Program-made: the position numbers and the translations under genes
Notes under the pieces: generated by a model
The model's input: the letters and a program-made list of their open reading frames with translations, nothing else
Database searches by the model: none
Told to the model about the DNA's origin: nothing
Origin: Isochrysis galbana
Lineage: Eukaryota > Haptophyta > Isochrysidales > Isochrysidaceae
Length of the DNA stretch: 64,000 nucleotides
Direction: 5' to 3'
Assembly: GCA_018136815.1 (NCBI GenBank)
Contig: CM030934.1
Coordinates: 4,289,587 to 4,353,586 of the forward strand
Shown: one piece after another, positions 1 to 11,096 of the stretch
How the letters are laid out: each line of letters starts with the position of its first letter
Numbering within the stretch: position 1 is the first letter of the stretch

Positions 1-1
1 G

Positions 2-157
2 GACGCTAGAGACACGAGGAACCACAGGCCTATCACGTTGCTCCAAACGGACTACAAAATCCTCGCGAAAGTCCTAGCCAACAGACTCCTTGAGTTGGGT
101 GAACCGCTATATGGAAAGAAATTGAAGGAAAACGCAGAAGATGTTACTAGACACTAG
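2..157 (+). pseudogene. Fragment of a LINE-type reverse transcriptase
   Basis: The frame starting at base 2 is open for 51 codons and reads HRPITLLQTDYKILAKVLAN, the classic start of the reverse-transcriptase domain of non-LTR retrotransposons (RPI-L-TDYKI--K-LA-RL). It then runs into unrelated residues and a stop at 155-157. The piece enters from the left window edge, so its upstream extent is unknown. The catalytic YxDD region is absent, so it is a remnant. It may come from the same broad family as the LINE at 59-61.8 kb, but that copy lacks this domain and the two cannot be compared directly. Confidence 0.8.
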
Positions 158-410
158 ACACAAGGGAGTAATGAACCAGCCAAGCCCGAGCGAAAGATAA
201 AGCCACAGTCTCCCGCCCCCTCCACTCCAACTCCTGGCCGAGGCAGTGCGCGCGGCCTCCCCGGAACCGGCTCTCCACTAAAGAGGGAACTGGGGAAGGG
301 GGAGGGGGTTGTTAGTTAGGGGTTAATTAAGGTTGGGTAGAAGGGAGGTCCACAAGCACACTGCCTCACGCCGCACGAGTAGCGGTGATTTTTAAAGAAG
401 ATTTTTTTTT

Positions 411-522
411 ACAATGGGTGAATGAAGGGCTAAATAAGCTCCCTATGGCTTCCGGTAGAATGGATCAGCAAAACAAATTGGGGGTTCTCCGGCGAAATTT
501 TCGAAAACTACCGAATTTCAGG
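411..522 (+). repeat. Dispersed repeat, second copy at 59131-59250
   Basis: This stretch aligns by eye with 59131-59250. Shared blocks include TAAATAA-CTCCCT-TGG-TT, AAATTGGGGGT-CTCC-GG and a terminal AATTTCAG. The copy at 59 kb lies just upstream of the LINE ORF1, and this copy follows a LINE scrap, so it may be LINE leader sequence. The rest of 158-1138 shows no convincing gene. An open frame over 385-708 has no ATG at its 5' end and no recognisable domain. Confidence 0.6.
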
Positions 523-1138
523 CCATCGAAGGCGGTGCGCGAAATGCAATCGGGCCCCCCTCCGGTATATTTTTGTGAGGCCTTTCATGCGAGGCACAAA
601 CATCGAATAGCGAGGAAACTTGTGATGCCAGCTCACTGGGTTCACAAGGCCTGGGTCTATGAACACTGGAGCATAAGTCATACTATGACGTCATACTCAT
701 ATTTTTAGACTTGAATGTGTACGAAAGTATCGCACAAAACTCAAGGCGACGCTCACGTGAACCGTTAGTCACCGAGGGCTAGAGCAGCTAACTTGGCACC
801 GCTACCAGGCAGGCGGCGTGCACTAGTTTGTTCATCCAATTCGACTACTGACAGCACAAAACGTTGAATCGAGTTATGCTGCCCTAGTAGCCGAGCCAAT
901 TGCCTCTCTACCCTTCGCTTTTTGCCACAGTGCTTTGCGCTCATGCTGCTGTATTGCTGGCTGCCGCAGACACGCAACTCATGACAACCAAGACCGATGA
1001 CCTCAGGCACGCTACCAAGCTCCCTGATCACACCGAATCTATATTGAGAGCCAGCACCCACACGAGGCTAGAAGTTCGCGATCACCGGCAAATGATAGGT
1101 GCGAACCGCGAGACGGAGCGCTCGACTCCCAAATGAGC

Positions 1139-2257
1139 TCACTCAGGCGGAGGCAAGTAGTACAAGATGTCACTGCGAAGCACGTATTTGGGCACTGCGC
1201 CTTTTCCGGCAGAAGGTGTTTGAAAATTCTGAGGCCTCGATTTTCCTAGGCCTTTCTTCTCCTTTCGCCTTGCCGCACGGGAACGTTGCTTGGGGGGTGC
1301 ACCAGCTCCAAAGCCTCCGTTCGCACGGTCCGCGCCCAACGGCTCCCCCACCCGAGTGCGCGGGAAGCACGGCCGCCCCTCGTGGAGAAGGGCGTTTTCG
1401 GATGGAACGACGTCGGGTCGACCGAGAGAGAAGGATTGGCCAAAGCAAAGTGCGTCGCCCGCAACGGGCGCAACGCTGACCTCGCCACCATCTTCCGGCA
1501 GGAGCACCGTCTCGCCCCCATCGAACCCATCGCTCAAGTAAAGTAGCAACGAAAGGTGCGAGACCCTGTCTCCTGGACTCCATGCCCACCCATCCTCCTC
1601 TCGCTCGCCGTATGTCCAGCCATCGTACTGCAACACGGGTGGCTCGCTGGACAGGTTCTCGACTCCACATTCTTTTAGCAGGAGCTTTGAGCCGGGCCAG
1701 ACCTCATCATAGTGGGGTGCGAAACGGTCTGCGCCATCAGGCTCGTATCTGTACAAGCGGCAGCGAGCGTTGATACCGGCCAGCCGGTACGTGCCTTCCG
1801 GCGCACCGTCGCAGCGTCTCACCCATGGAGTGCCAACCTCACCTGAGCCGCCGCCCAGCATATGGCGGAGTGCCTCCAGCCGCAACAGCTCCTCGCGGCG
1901 CTCGCGCGTAGCCTCGTGCCGGTGCACGCAGACGGCACGCGGAACATGGGCGGCGATGCGCTTAGAGAGCTCCTCGCAGAGGTCGTCGTGCAGCGCCCAT
2001 GAGAGCGCTCCATTCTTGCGGTCACCACTCTCATCGGCCGCCGTCTGCACGAAGCCCATGTCATCTGCGATCTGCACCATCTGAGCCGCCTCTCGGCGCG
2101 AGAGGAGCGAACGGATGCGAAGCACACCGAGCGCTGAGCAGGCCGGCTCATCGAGCAGCCGAGTCCGTGGGCTGTCCCTCAGCCGGAAAGAGGGAGCACA
2201 CCAGAGCCCCTCGGCAGGTAAGTGGAGAGGGTTTGCAGTGAGGCAACGCAGCACCAT
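1139..2257 (-). CDS. Prolyl 4-hydroxylase-like 2OG-Fe(II) oxygenase
   Basis: A 372-residue protein if started at the first ATG (2257). The frame stays open upstream but has no ATG there. It carries the 2-oxoglutarate/Fe(II) dioxygenase fold. The metal ligands appear as HYD in APHYDEVWPG, and the distal His as LLHEG. The 2OG-binding Arg appears as KYVLRSDILYY close to the C terminus, and HLSLLLYLSD and GGETVLLP are core strands. Family members hydroxylate protein side chains, but the substrate cannot be told. About 45-60 residues, basic and of different composition, separate LLHEG from KYVLRSD, where relatives have about 10. This may be an in-frame retained intron: a GTGGGG donor and a CCTCAG acceptor would remove 123 bases and keep the frame. 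A pyrimidine-rich tract on the + strand lies directly upstream of the gene. Confidence 0.8.
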   Translation of the reverse strand: MVLRCLTANPLHLPAEGLWCAPSFRLRDSPRTRLLDEPACSALGVLRIRSLLSRREAAQMVQIADDMGFVQTAADESGDRKNGALSWALHDDLCEELSKRIAAHVPRAVCVHRHEATRERREELLRLEALRHMLGGGSGEVGTPWVRRCDGAPEGTYRLAGINARCRLYRYEPDGADRFAPHYDEVWPGSKLLLKECGVENLSSEPPVLQYDGWTYGEREEDGWAWSPGDRVSHLSLLLYLSDGFDGGETVLLPEDGGEVSVAPVAGDALCFGQSFSLGRPDVVPSENALLHEGRPCFPRTRVGEPLGADRANGGFGAGAPPKQRSRAARRKEKKGLGKSRPQNFQTPSAGKGAVPKYVLRSDILYYLPPPE

Positions 2258-2307
2258 GTTGCGGTGGTTGATGGTGCGGTTGGGGGGTTGGGAGGGGGGG
2301 CGCACTC

Positions 2308-2469
2308 TCTCGCTGTCTGCCTCCCTCTCTCTGTCTCTCTCAGTCTGTCTCTCTCAATCTGTCTCTCTCCGTCTCTCTCCGTCTCTCTCCGTCTCTCTCT
2401 GTCTCTCTCCGTCCCTCTCTCCGTCTCCCCCCCCCCCCCCCCTCCCCGTCTCTCTCTTTCCGTCTCTCT
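2308..2469. repeat. CT-rich microsatellite with a poly-C run
   Basis: Imperfect CTCTGTCTCT units ending in a run of about 18 C. It sits immediately upstream of the oxygenase start, so it is probably promoter or 5' UTR sequence for that gene. Open frames over it are low complexity and not genes. Confidence 0.85.
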
Positions 2470-2825
2470 TATTTAATCGCACCCGCCGCACTCGGTCGGA
2501 GTGAGAAGGAAGACCGTCACAGAGCGAGAAGAGAGAGAAGAGAGGAGGCGCGGAGGAGGGAAAGAGAGCCGCTATCGACGAACGAAGAATAAACCGATGG
2601 GTGTGAAAAGAAAATGTCGACTGTGTCGACTAGAGTATAGAATAATAAACCCTACTCTGCACTCGGTACTCGTACGTAAGAGTACTTGCATGCGCACATA
2701 CAAGGCCGGGACAATAGTATTTGCGTCCGTCCGGCACAAACACCTTCTGCCCCCTTCTCCGGAGCGCAAAAGCTCAGCTCATGCGAGATGTAGATGCTAG
2801 AAGCTAGAAGGCAGAGTCTCGGGGT

Positions 2826-2903
2826 GACGGACAGGTCCCCCGGAGGGGAATTGGAGGCTAACGAGGCGCCTTCCCCATGTGAACTTAGTATAAACTTAGT
2901 GAA
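2826..2903 (-). repeat. Fragment of the palindrome-ended repeat family
   Basis: Reverse complement of the start of the repeat at 15589-15690. It shares CCCCCGGAGGGGAATTGG, GAGGCGCC and the palindromic AACTTAGTATAAACTTAGT end. The surrounding 2470-3300 otherwise holds AT-richer non-coding sequence in which I see no gene. Confidence 0.65.
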
Positions 2904-3310
2904 TCACGGACTTGTAGACATTAAATATTGACTTATGATTCTCAATAATTACTGGTTAACCCGGGTATTGCTACATATACATAGGAAATCTCGTGATCTC
3001 GTGATTCTTGATTCAGGTGATTGCATAAAACTTTTCAATAAAATACTTTACTCTACTCTAGAGAGATATGGACGCCATTCATTGAGAGAGAGAGAGAGAA
3101 CTCACACAAAGAATATGAAGGGAGAGAAAGTAATCTTTTGGCGGGCTGCGTTCCTGAGTCTCTCATCTCTCCCTGTATTCTCACTCTTTTCGTCTCCCTT
3201 CCTTCTACCCCTCCCCCCTCTCGGCCATGAAAACATAGTGACCCGATGCCCACCAAAAGATTACTTTTGGCTCCTCGGCCGTCGATGCCACTGTACTACG
3301 TCGCGAAATA

Positions 3311-3470
3311 GAGAATAGCGCAGAGAGAGAGAGGGGGGTGGGTGGGGGTGGGGGGGGGGGGGGAGAGAGAGGGAGAGGGAGAGGGAGAGGAGAGAAAGAA
3401 AAAGGGAGAGAGAGAAGAGGGAAGAGAAGACGGAGGGAAAGAAACGAGAGAGGCTCTGTGTGGTTGTGGG
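3311..3470. repeat. GA/G-rich low-complexity tract
   Basis: Runs of GAGAGA, a run of about 14 G and GGGAGAGGGAGA units end just before the ATG at 3477. Probably the 5' leader or promoter of the MSS51-like gene. The open frames through it code only for G/E/R repeats. Confidence 0.8.
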
Positions 3471-3476
3471 GTGTCA

Positions 3477-4842
3477 ATGGCAGCCGATTCGCTCGTCCGG
3501 CTCATTCGGCGAGAGGTGGGGACGGCGTGGGTCTTTCGACAGGACGAGACGCTTGCCTGCCGCCCAGGCGCGCCAGAGCCCGCACTCGCACTTCCGGACA
3601 ATGAGCGGCTCGACGATTCAGGGCATACGGTTGCTGCAGTAGGAGTGAGCGAGGGAGAGAGAGGAGTCAGCGGAGGCCCAGGGACTCGCCACGGCTGCAG
3701 CTGCTTGGCGACCAGGCCGGCTGAGTCGGTGGCCAAGCCATTGGACCACTCGAAGCGCGCCGCCCGGCTTCCTTCCGCTCCCACTTGTGCCGGCATGAAG
3801 TTTGTAGAAGCGCCGACAGTGCCGCAGTCGGAGATGCCGTGCGTAGGCACGCTGCGTTGGGATGAGGAGAAGAAGTTCCCGCCGCTTCCTCCCTTTCCCG
3901 CTAATCTATCGCGCGAGACGGCCATCTCTCAATTGCTCGGCGGTTGGCGGGCCTATCTCGAAGGACGGCTTCCATCTGACCCCTCAGGCTCCATCTGTGT
4001 TGAGCCACCTATGCTCGATGGCCTCTCGTACCCTCTGTCCCTACTGCTCTCCATGCGTGCGCTCGGCTTGTTGGCTTCAAATCGCAGCGCCCAGCTCAAA
4101 CGGATTCTTGTGATCGGTGCCTCGTCAAGGGCTGAAGAACGCCTGGTGTGCTGTCCTTATGTAAACCCCATCCCACCTCTATGCATGACCTCAATCCATG
4201 TTTGGCTGACCTCAGGTGCGCCATTCCAAATACTGGGCCGAGCTGTGTCACTTTTTACCTACACGCATCGATGGCTTGCCCTTAGAGCTCTTCTTTGTCG
4301 GCCCCGAGATCGATGAGAATCTGCATCGAAAAGAGGCCAAGTTAGGTCCGGGCGTTGTTGCCAACCGCTTCCGAGGAACTTTGGGGGCGCTGCTGGCATC
4401 GGACCCTTCTATCTGTCGGGATGACACGTTGATCGTCGGATTCAATACGGGGATGGGTTCCGGTCTCTGGCCACTCATGCGCTCTTGGCTTCCTGACCTG
4501 CTCGCGATTCTGCGGGGTGGCTTCATTGCGCTCTTCACATGCGCAAACGACTTTTCGGATCTTCGAGGCGAGACGCTCGTATGGGAATTGCTCGGCGCCC
4601 GCATGCTCATGGCGCCGCAGCGGAATCCCTTCAAGGCGGCAACCATCGTGCACGAGCCGCCAGCGAGCGTGCTCGCCCATCCTGAATGGTCGTGCTCGAG
4701 CTGCTTTGTGTATGCTATTTGCGGGCGGAAAGAGAAAGCGCCGGCGTTGCCTGAGCTAGGCCGAGAGACCCAACTCGAAAAGCAACTGCTCAAACTTGCA
4801 TGCGAGCACAAGCGAACGCAAGAGCCATCGCCCATGCCGTGA
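3477..4842 (+). CDS. MSS51 / ZMYND17 C-terminal domain-like protein (2 exons)
   Basis: Exons 3477-4145 and 4216-4842, joined in phase 0 across a 70-base GT-AG intron (GTGTGC...CCTCAG), give 431 residues. The second half matches the C-terminal domain shared by yeast Mss51 and animal zinc-finger MYND proteins: PPMLDGLSYPLSLLLSMRAL, then RILVIGASSRAEERL across the junction to RHSKYWAELCHFLP, LELFFVGPE, GFNTGMGSG and TCANDFSDLRGE. No MYND zinc finger is visible. The first 110 or so residues are low complexity, so translation might instead start at the Met codon near 3795, just before the conserved part. Mss51 is a mitochondrial COX1 translation factor; most algal relatives are uncharacterised, so the function here is open. 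Confidence 0.82.
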
Positions 4843-6421
4843 TTCTTGAGAGTGCGTAGGCCCACGCGCCAGGTTTGCAAACGAGGATTGACAGGTGCAC
4901 ATGATGGTGATTGTGGTGACAAAGAGAATAAGTCTTTCGTTGTTTGTCTCTAGTTCTCTACCTCTACTGCTCTATACCCGGCTCGTGATCTTCAATTTTT
5001 AAAAACTGTATTATATGAACACCGCACACGCGGCTCCCCCGTGCACTACTAGGGGGATTGGCATGAAGGGCTTAGATATGGTCCGGTGGTCGCCCCCCCC
5101 CCCCCCCCCGGCGATCCGTCCGGTGGTCGCCCCCCCCCCCCCCCCCCCCCCGGCGGCCCGGCGGCCCGTCCCCCCCTTCCTCCTGCACCTACAATAAGAA
5201 AATTATGCAACTGGGAATATGGGGCCCTGCACTGAGCCGCTGGCCGATGCTGCACGCATCAACGCAGGACGCAGGTGAAGGCGCGGGTGAAGATGTCCCC
5301 GCGGGCCCTGCGGAGACCCTCGCAGAGCCCGGGGGCGGGCGTGCGGGGCATCAGAGCGCCTCAGCCTCAGCATGGATGATGGATGTGCAATCATGGCCGC
5401 GGCTTGGGCTCGTTCCGAAGCCGATGAGGTAGCGTTCCGCACTCCGCACTCCTAGGGTCTAGGGTCTAGGGTTGCAGTTGCAGGAGTGCTGCAGCGACCA
5501 ACGGCCCAAATGCTACTGGCGAAGCAGGGGTCGCCGTTCGCGCGCGAGAGAGATCTAGATGGTCCGTCCCCCCGGCAGGTCAGCTAGTTAGTTTGTGAAT
5601 CCCCCTCCCGACGCCCAAATAAATACCAAATATGGAGCAAGTAATACACAAGCGAAATAGCTATTTGCTATTTGAAATATAGTGAAATATGCTGAAATGT
5701 GAAATATGAAATATGCATACGCATACGCACGAACATGAAAATGAAAAATATAAATATTATAATGATATACTACATAATTTGGAAGGTTGACCCAAATATG
5801 TAGTTCAAAATGTCACATATTTTGACCAAGGCCTACTTGCTACTTGTTGGCGAAGATTTTCGTGGCGGTGGCGGCAGGTGGCCCCGCCCCGGGGGCCGGA
5901 GGGTTTTGGGGCATCGCGCCACGGTCAAAAAATGCAGCCCCGCCCTTACTTATCAGTAGTTATAAAAGCCCCTGTTTGACCGCCCTACATCGAGGCACAA
6001 GGCCAGACAATTCCAGCGCGAGCGCAAACAAACATAGAACATAGCGCGAGCGAGTGGGATGCTGGGACGGACCTGGCTGGGTCACGAGCCGGACAATCCG
6101 GACAGTTCGTGCATCTATCGCAACCGGCGGCCCCGAAAAAATGCCAGGATGTCTGAGATCTGACATGGACTTTAGCGGAATATCTCATCTCTATTTTCAC
6201 ATGCGAAACTCATTTGTCAACACATGCCCAGAAAACACATACCCCGACGCGAGTGCGCATTCCGTGGCGGCCATGGGCGTGCGTGCGCTACGTGCAAATG
6301 GATTGGCGAAAGGAGAAGGCTGGTGCCATGTGCAGGGGATTGCTAAACGAGTCCACCACCGGCATCATGTACCATCACTGCCACATTAAAACCGTACCCG
6401 CAAATATCTCTTCTACGGCTT
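4843..6421. other. Gene-free interval with a poly-C duplication and an AT-rich island
   Basis: At 5080-5165 a GGTGGTCGCC unit followed by a long C run and CCGGCG is present twice in tandem. At about 5610-5830 the composition switches to AT-rich (GAAATATG-type words and partial inverted repeats around CAAATATGT...ACATATTTTG). At 5450-5475 there are three TAGGGTC-like units. No open frame here looks coding. Confidence 0.6.
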
Positions 6422-7386
6422 CTACACGGCCTTCGGCTTGGAGGGGGCCAACATGCGACGAGCTTTCCTTACAATAAGCATGAACCAGTAGACGTTTAGT
6501 CCAATGGGCATTGGGACGGTGAAGAAGCCCAATAATCTGTCTGGGACGTTCATGCACCCCGGTGACAAAATTGTGGAGTAGTAAAGCATCAGCAACCACG
6601 GGATAGTGACAATGCGCGTCAGGAAGAAGGAGAGCGCCCAGCTGCCCCCGACAATCCCCTCGGCGGTAGAGCCACCTATCTTGCCCTTGTTAATGATGAG
6701 AAAAATGGCCTGTGTTCGAGAGATGGGTTCGGGCGTGCAAAGCGAGTGAAAGATCGGGGACTATCGCAGGCTCATAGCTATCAGCCCCTCCTTGCATGCA
6801 GTTCGCACGGTCTGCAGTGATAGGCTGCGCTTGCCTGTCCTATGTTGGTGAGCTCTGTGAAGAGGAAGAAACCAACGAACATGACGGCGCGGTCGGAGGC
6901 AATGCAGTATGGCCAGACGATGACAGAGATGACGTGATGGATCCACATCAGAAGCGTGCCACTCTTCCCCATCTCTTCCTCGCAATACTTGGCGTACACG
7001 GCCATGACCAACGAATCGTACACAAAGTATCCACATGTGAATCCGGTGACCCACACAGCGAGCGGTGGCGCGCGGACGGTGCCGGCGTTGGGCTGTGCGG
7101 GACAGGCTTCGACGGGATAGTCTCCGGAGAAGAGCAGCTGGTACATCACGTACGTGGCGACCGGGCCTGAGACGAGTGCGTGCAGCCCGCTCGCGACGCA
7201 CTGCGCGACAAAGAAGCGGCGCGATTCACTCAGTGCTCCCATCTGTGCTGGAAAGAGGCGTGGCAGGAGGAAGCGGGCGGCGAAGAGGCAGAGAGCGAGT
7301 CCAACCATCGATCCGACACCGACGGTCGCCATCTGCCCTCCCACCTCCAGTCGTGCGCTGTATGGCTTGTCGAGGAGCCCCGCCAT
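6422..7386 (-). CDS. TLC-domain (TRAM/LAG1/CLN8) membrane protein (2 exons)
   Basis: Coding exons on the minus strand are 7386-6835 and 6709-6422, giving 279 residues. The 125-base intron has a GC donor (CAG followed by GCAAGC) and a CACAG acceptor; splicing joins FLFTELTNIGQ to AIFLIINKGK in phase 0. The protein has about seven hydrophobic segments and TLC hallmarks: GYFVYDSLVM, the MWIHHVISVIVWPYC helix with paired His, FTELTNIG, and a last exon with FFLTRIVTIPW and GLNVYWFMLI. TLC proteins sit in the ER or plasma membrane and act in lipid sensing, trafficking or ceramide synthesis. This one lacks the LAG1p ceramide-synthase motif, so it looks like a TLCD-type protein. The ATG at 7386 was chosen because everything upstream is a C-run leader coding only proline and arginine. 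Confidence 0.88.
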
Positions 7387-7407
7387 CTGGGCTCGGCGAG
7401 GCGCACT

Positions 7408-7481
7408 GTGGCGCGGGGGGGGGGCGGGGGGGAGGGGGCGGGGGGGGCGGGGGGGGCGGGGGGGGGGGGGGGCGTGGACGC
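7408..7481. repeat. Poly-G low-complexity tract
   Basis: GGGGGG(C/A) units directly upstream of the TLC gene start. On the coding strand it is a C-rich leader. Confidence 0.85.
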
Positions 7482-7888
7482 GGAAGAAAATGCCGGTGGG
7501 GGAGGGAGTGGGAGAGAGAGTCGTGGTGGGAGAGGAGGGAGCGAGTATTGTATGTACTAGTAATCTAAAAGTACCTCTCTTGGGGGGAGGACTGGCGGAG
7601 TGGTGGGGTAGGAGTAAAAGTATTCCTGCCCCTATGAAACCACGAAACCACAAACAAGCAGGGGCGGCTGCGGGGGGGGGAAGGATATATTGACTACTCT
7701 AAAGTAGAGAGGACGAACAATAGACTCTACAGGTCATGTACGGAGTAAAGTAGATAGAGTAGTGGGCACACGGAGCATATGTACGTAGCTATAAATGTAC
7801 TCCGACTATTGTCGATGGAGAGAGTTTTCGAAGGGTGGGCGCAGAGAGGAGGAGATCCGTCAACCGAGAGAGGGAGAGAAAGGGGTGG

Positions 7889-8748
7889 ATGCAAGCCGAC
7901 TGCAGCGACGAGCTGGACGACGAGGAGAGTCAGCGTGGACGGCTGGCTGAGGACGTCGCGAGGGCGGCGCGCGAGCGGAATACGAGCGATGACTGCCCCT
8001 TCGCATGCGCCGCCGCATCGCCGGCGGGACGCACAGCGGCCGAGCAGCTTGAGCACTTGTGGGCAACACTTCTTGCAGAGCAGACTCCACTTGGCGTGCC
8101 GGTGGCCTGGCCCTCGCTCCGTTCCGTGCAGCAGGAGGCGATGCAGCGGCAAACATACGCTAACCTGCTCACATCGCGCGAAGATCTGCAGCCCCACTGC
8201 TGCAAGAACCTCTGCTCCGTGGGCATGGTTGCTAGAGCAGAGATCAAGTGGCACGGGGGTGGTGGCGGAGGGGCTGCCCATCGTTGGACCGGGCTCTTCA
8301 GCGGCGACTCTAGTGGAGAGGGCATCTTGCGCCTTTCTTCGGCAATTGCCTGCCCCACCGCAGACAAATCTCGGTTACCTGGAGCATTTCGCCTGGCCCT
8401 CCGAATGATGGTGGGGGACCTGGTGCACGCGACCCTCTTTCCGTGTGTGGCGTTCAAGGTGCCGCGCTCGAACTGGCCCTCAGGGAACCTCTGCTTCGCT
8501 GGGCGCAAAGTGGGACAAGCAAGCCCTTCTTTTTTTGTGTCGCCGCTTGCCACCCACCTCACTGAGAAGGCGTCGCCCATCCTGCGACCTCTGCTCAATG
8601 TATTCAGAAAACACACGGCATATCCCACGCACCTTGGACTCTCCGATTTTGCGAAGGCTACAAGGGATGGCGAGATCAGTGGAGATCCTCGGTTCCCCTG
8701 GGCTCTCGTTCTGGTGTCGACCGCGGAAGCTGCACAGAAGTCGATTGA
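7889..8748 (+). CDS. Hypothetical protein, cut by the assembly gap
   Basis: A frame open from about 7835 into the gap; the first in-frame ATG is at 7889. The first 130 residues have strongly GC-biased third positions and balanced composition (GRLAEDVARAARERN, EQLEHLWATLLAEQ, LTSREDLQPHCCKNL), which looks genuinely coding. The later part (RLALRMMVGDLVHATLFP, FFVSPLATHLTEKASPIL, LGLSDFAKATRDGEIS) is less biased and may contain unspliced introns. No family was recognised. The opposite strand is also open over this stretch, so it could instead be the tail of the Sfi1-like gene. I favour the plus strand on codon bias, with limited certainty. Confidence 0.35.
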
Positions 8749-8848
8749 NNNNNNNNNNNNNNNNNNNNNNNNNNNNNNNNNNNNNNNNNNNNNNNNNNNN
8801 NNNNNNNNNNNNNNNNNNNNNNNNNNNNNNNNNNNNNNNNNNNNNNNN
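8749..8848. other. Assembly gap (100 N)
   Basis: A run of exactly 100 N, the usual placeholder for a gap of unknown size. It separates the 3' part of the Sfi1-like gene from the hypothetical plus-strand gene. Confidence 0.99.
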
Positions 8849-10155
8849 CAGCTCCAGCGACGCCATACCCCAAGAGCAATGAAGAGGGGATTGAGCAATG
8901 AGGTGCCGTGCGCGGCTACGCGGGTGGCATGTCCCTCGCTGGTACTAGCCATGCCCAATCCCATGTGCGCGCATGAGCAGCAAGTGTACGTTGTGTTTGT
9001 GGTGCTAAATGAAATCCCGTGAGTGCCCACCTCGTCGTTTGACAAGGTCGGTCGCGCTGCCTCATCAAGTCTGTCCAAGAATGACGACGGGACGCTCCCA
9101 TCCGCAGGGATGCTGCAGACATGCGTGGGCGACGGGTTGGTGAGAGGTGTTCCCATGACGTTGATCCCTGCGACCGTAACAAAACACCTGTTAGCAATCA
9201 ACGCCTGGAGCGAGCGCTCTTGCATCACGGACTTTCGCCGAAATTCGGTGTGCCGCGACCATCGTCGCAGCAAATGAAGTCGCAACCACAGCAGGGCTTT
9301 GTGTGCGAGCGCCTCTTTTTTGGCGTGTTTGGTCAGATGTGATCGCCAACACACCAACATGTAGGCCTGGGCTCGCCGGAGTGAGTTCTGGCAGTCTGCA
9401 ACATCAAGCCGTCTGAGAAGGTGGTTATAACCCCATCTGCGCATTGCCCACTTGAGCTGTGATAAACGCGTCAGTAAGGGAACGAGAAGGACGTCGCGCG
9501 CGTCGGCGAGCCCCATGCCACAGTGGGTCATATCCCTCCATCTGTGAAGGGCACGCCTTCTATACACACATGACGAATGGACAGCAGCTCTCGACTTCAG
9601 ATGTGGTTGCTCGCCGATCCACATGGCCATGTCATGCCAGCGCCAGAGCACGCTCTTCGCATTGCACCGAGCCCGCTCATGGGCAGCATTCATGGCGATT
9701 TCGAGGCAAGCCTGGCAATGTTCGCTCCTTGAGGCAGCATCTACCCACAGCATGAAGCCAATACTGAGCAAGCGCCTTCTGTGCAACCAGCTGCCAGCTT
9801 CGCAAAGCGACCGTATCCGGTCGACGTGACTGCCATTGCGACGCCAAGCGAGGATTGCGGCTGCAGTCCCAGTATACTCCCACCAGTCCCTAGCGTGCCG
9901 TAGCGCATGGTGATGCTTCACGTGCCGTTGCCACAGTGCAGTGGCCTCTGCCAGAGATGCTGTCACGAGCGGCGGAGGTGTGCGCATGTGCTCAAGCTGG
10001 CTGGAGTGATGGAAGAGTGGGCTGTGGAGTGTGGGCGATGCGTCGGGGGCGGGGGCGCTCAGTTCTGCCAGATGCACCTTCCTCGCCTCCTCCTCGGCGT
10101 GGCCGAGCAGCCGGCTGAGCCGAGCGTCGGCCTCCACCATCCAGCGGGAGGCCAT
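8849..10155 (-). CDS. Sfi1-like, probable centrin-binding protein (3' end lost in gap)
   Basis: Exon 1 runs from the ATG at 10155 to 9188. A likely GT-AG intron (9187-8945, acceptor GGCTAG) leads to 8944-8849, which enters the gap. The protein is built of degenerate repeats spaced 25-40 residues apart, each with a leucine-rich helix ending in W or RW: ILAWRR, FMLWVD, VLWRWHDM, ALHRWRDM, AMRRWGYN, MLVCWRSH, LLRRWSRH and, after the intron, ALGVWRRW. This is the layout of Sfi1, a long helical scaffold that binds centrin at spindle poles and basal bodies. The intron call is supported because the repeat pattern resumes in frame after it. The frame stays open through the intron, so a retained version would also be readable. 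Length and C terminus are unknown. Confidence 0.7.
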
Positions 10156-10860
10156 TCCAGGAGGGGGGGGGGGGCGAGGGAAGTATCTGAATGCCTAGTC
10201 TTTAGTCTACAAGGCTAGTAGAGGCTAGAGCTTCTCATTCAACAACGTTTTTTACAAACTACTATAAAACAGAGCTGGAAGGTGCTAGGGGGCTCATAGT
10301 GTCATAGCGGCATCAGGGGCATGGTCCACACACACCCTACACCGAGCAAAGGAGAAATCGCCAATTCTTGACCACCCGCAAGAGCCGTGCTTGAATCGCA
10401 CGCACTCGCCTCACAGCAGTGCGCTCCTGCGCTCCTCTCCCAGCTCCCAGCACACACTCACTCCGAGACATCGGGGACACTGGACACCAGACTCGACATC
10501 TTCCGCGGCCTCTTGCGTGCTGAGCGCTGGAGCCCGCCTCACCTTCATAGACACTGCCCCTGCGAGCCGCCACACACTCCGTACCCTTGCACAACCCGCG
10601 CTTCGGTCCATACCTCGGCACCTCGGACAACGCTTCAATGCTTCAATCCCGACCAGAAGCCAGAAGGTGGGCACGGGACAAGGGACAACTAGGCAAGTCC
10701 GTAAGTTATAAGTTTTGCCATTTTTTTTGAAATTTGGGTAGTCGAGTAAAATCAAAAAATGTGACCAAAATTTAGGTGGTTTCGCCTCGAAAAAAGAAAT
10801 TGGGCCGCGCGCGGTGCGCGGGGGGCGGGGGGGTGGGGGCGGGGCGCGGAGGGCGCATGC
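10156..10860. other. Intergenic, no gene seen
   Basis: A G run at 10165-10175, then ordinary mixed sequence. Short open frames lack ATG, domain or codon bias. Nothing supportable. Confidence 0.5.
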
Positions 10861-11010
10861 ATGGCCCGCCCTCGACGCATCCAGATGGTAGAGGAGGAGG
10901 AGGAGACCACCGCGCCTGCTACCGCGCCTGCTACTGCGCCCGTTGACGCCGTTGGTTCTACTAGTCGTAAGCGGCGGCGAGAGAGAGATAGGAGAGACGG
11001 TTGTCTTTCT

Positions 11011-11042
<32 letters not shown>

Positions 11043-11052
11043 ATGATGATAC

Positions 11053-11096
<44 letters not shown>

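Noticed and set aside
385..708. 107-codon ORF near the left edge
   Set aside because: Begins with GTG, overlaps a dispersed repeat and has no domain.
3296..3925. 209-codon minus-strand ORF
   Set aside because: Antisense shadow of the MSS51-like gene and low-complexity tract.
5452..5478. TAGGGTC/TAGGGTT repeats resembling telomere units
   Set aside because: Only three imperfect units; too short, and internal to the sequence.
7930..8748. Minus-strand continuation of the Sfi1-like ORF through the gap
   Set aside because: The frame is open but lacks the tryptophan-repeat pattern; the plus strand has better codon bias.
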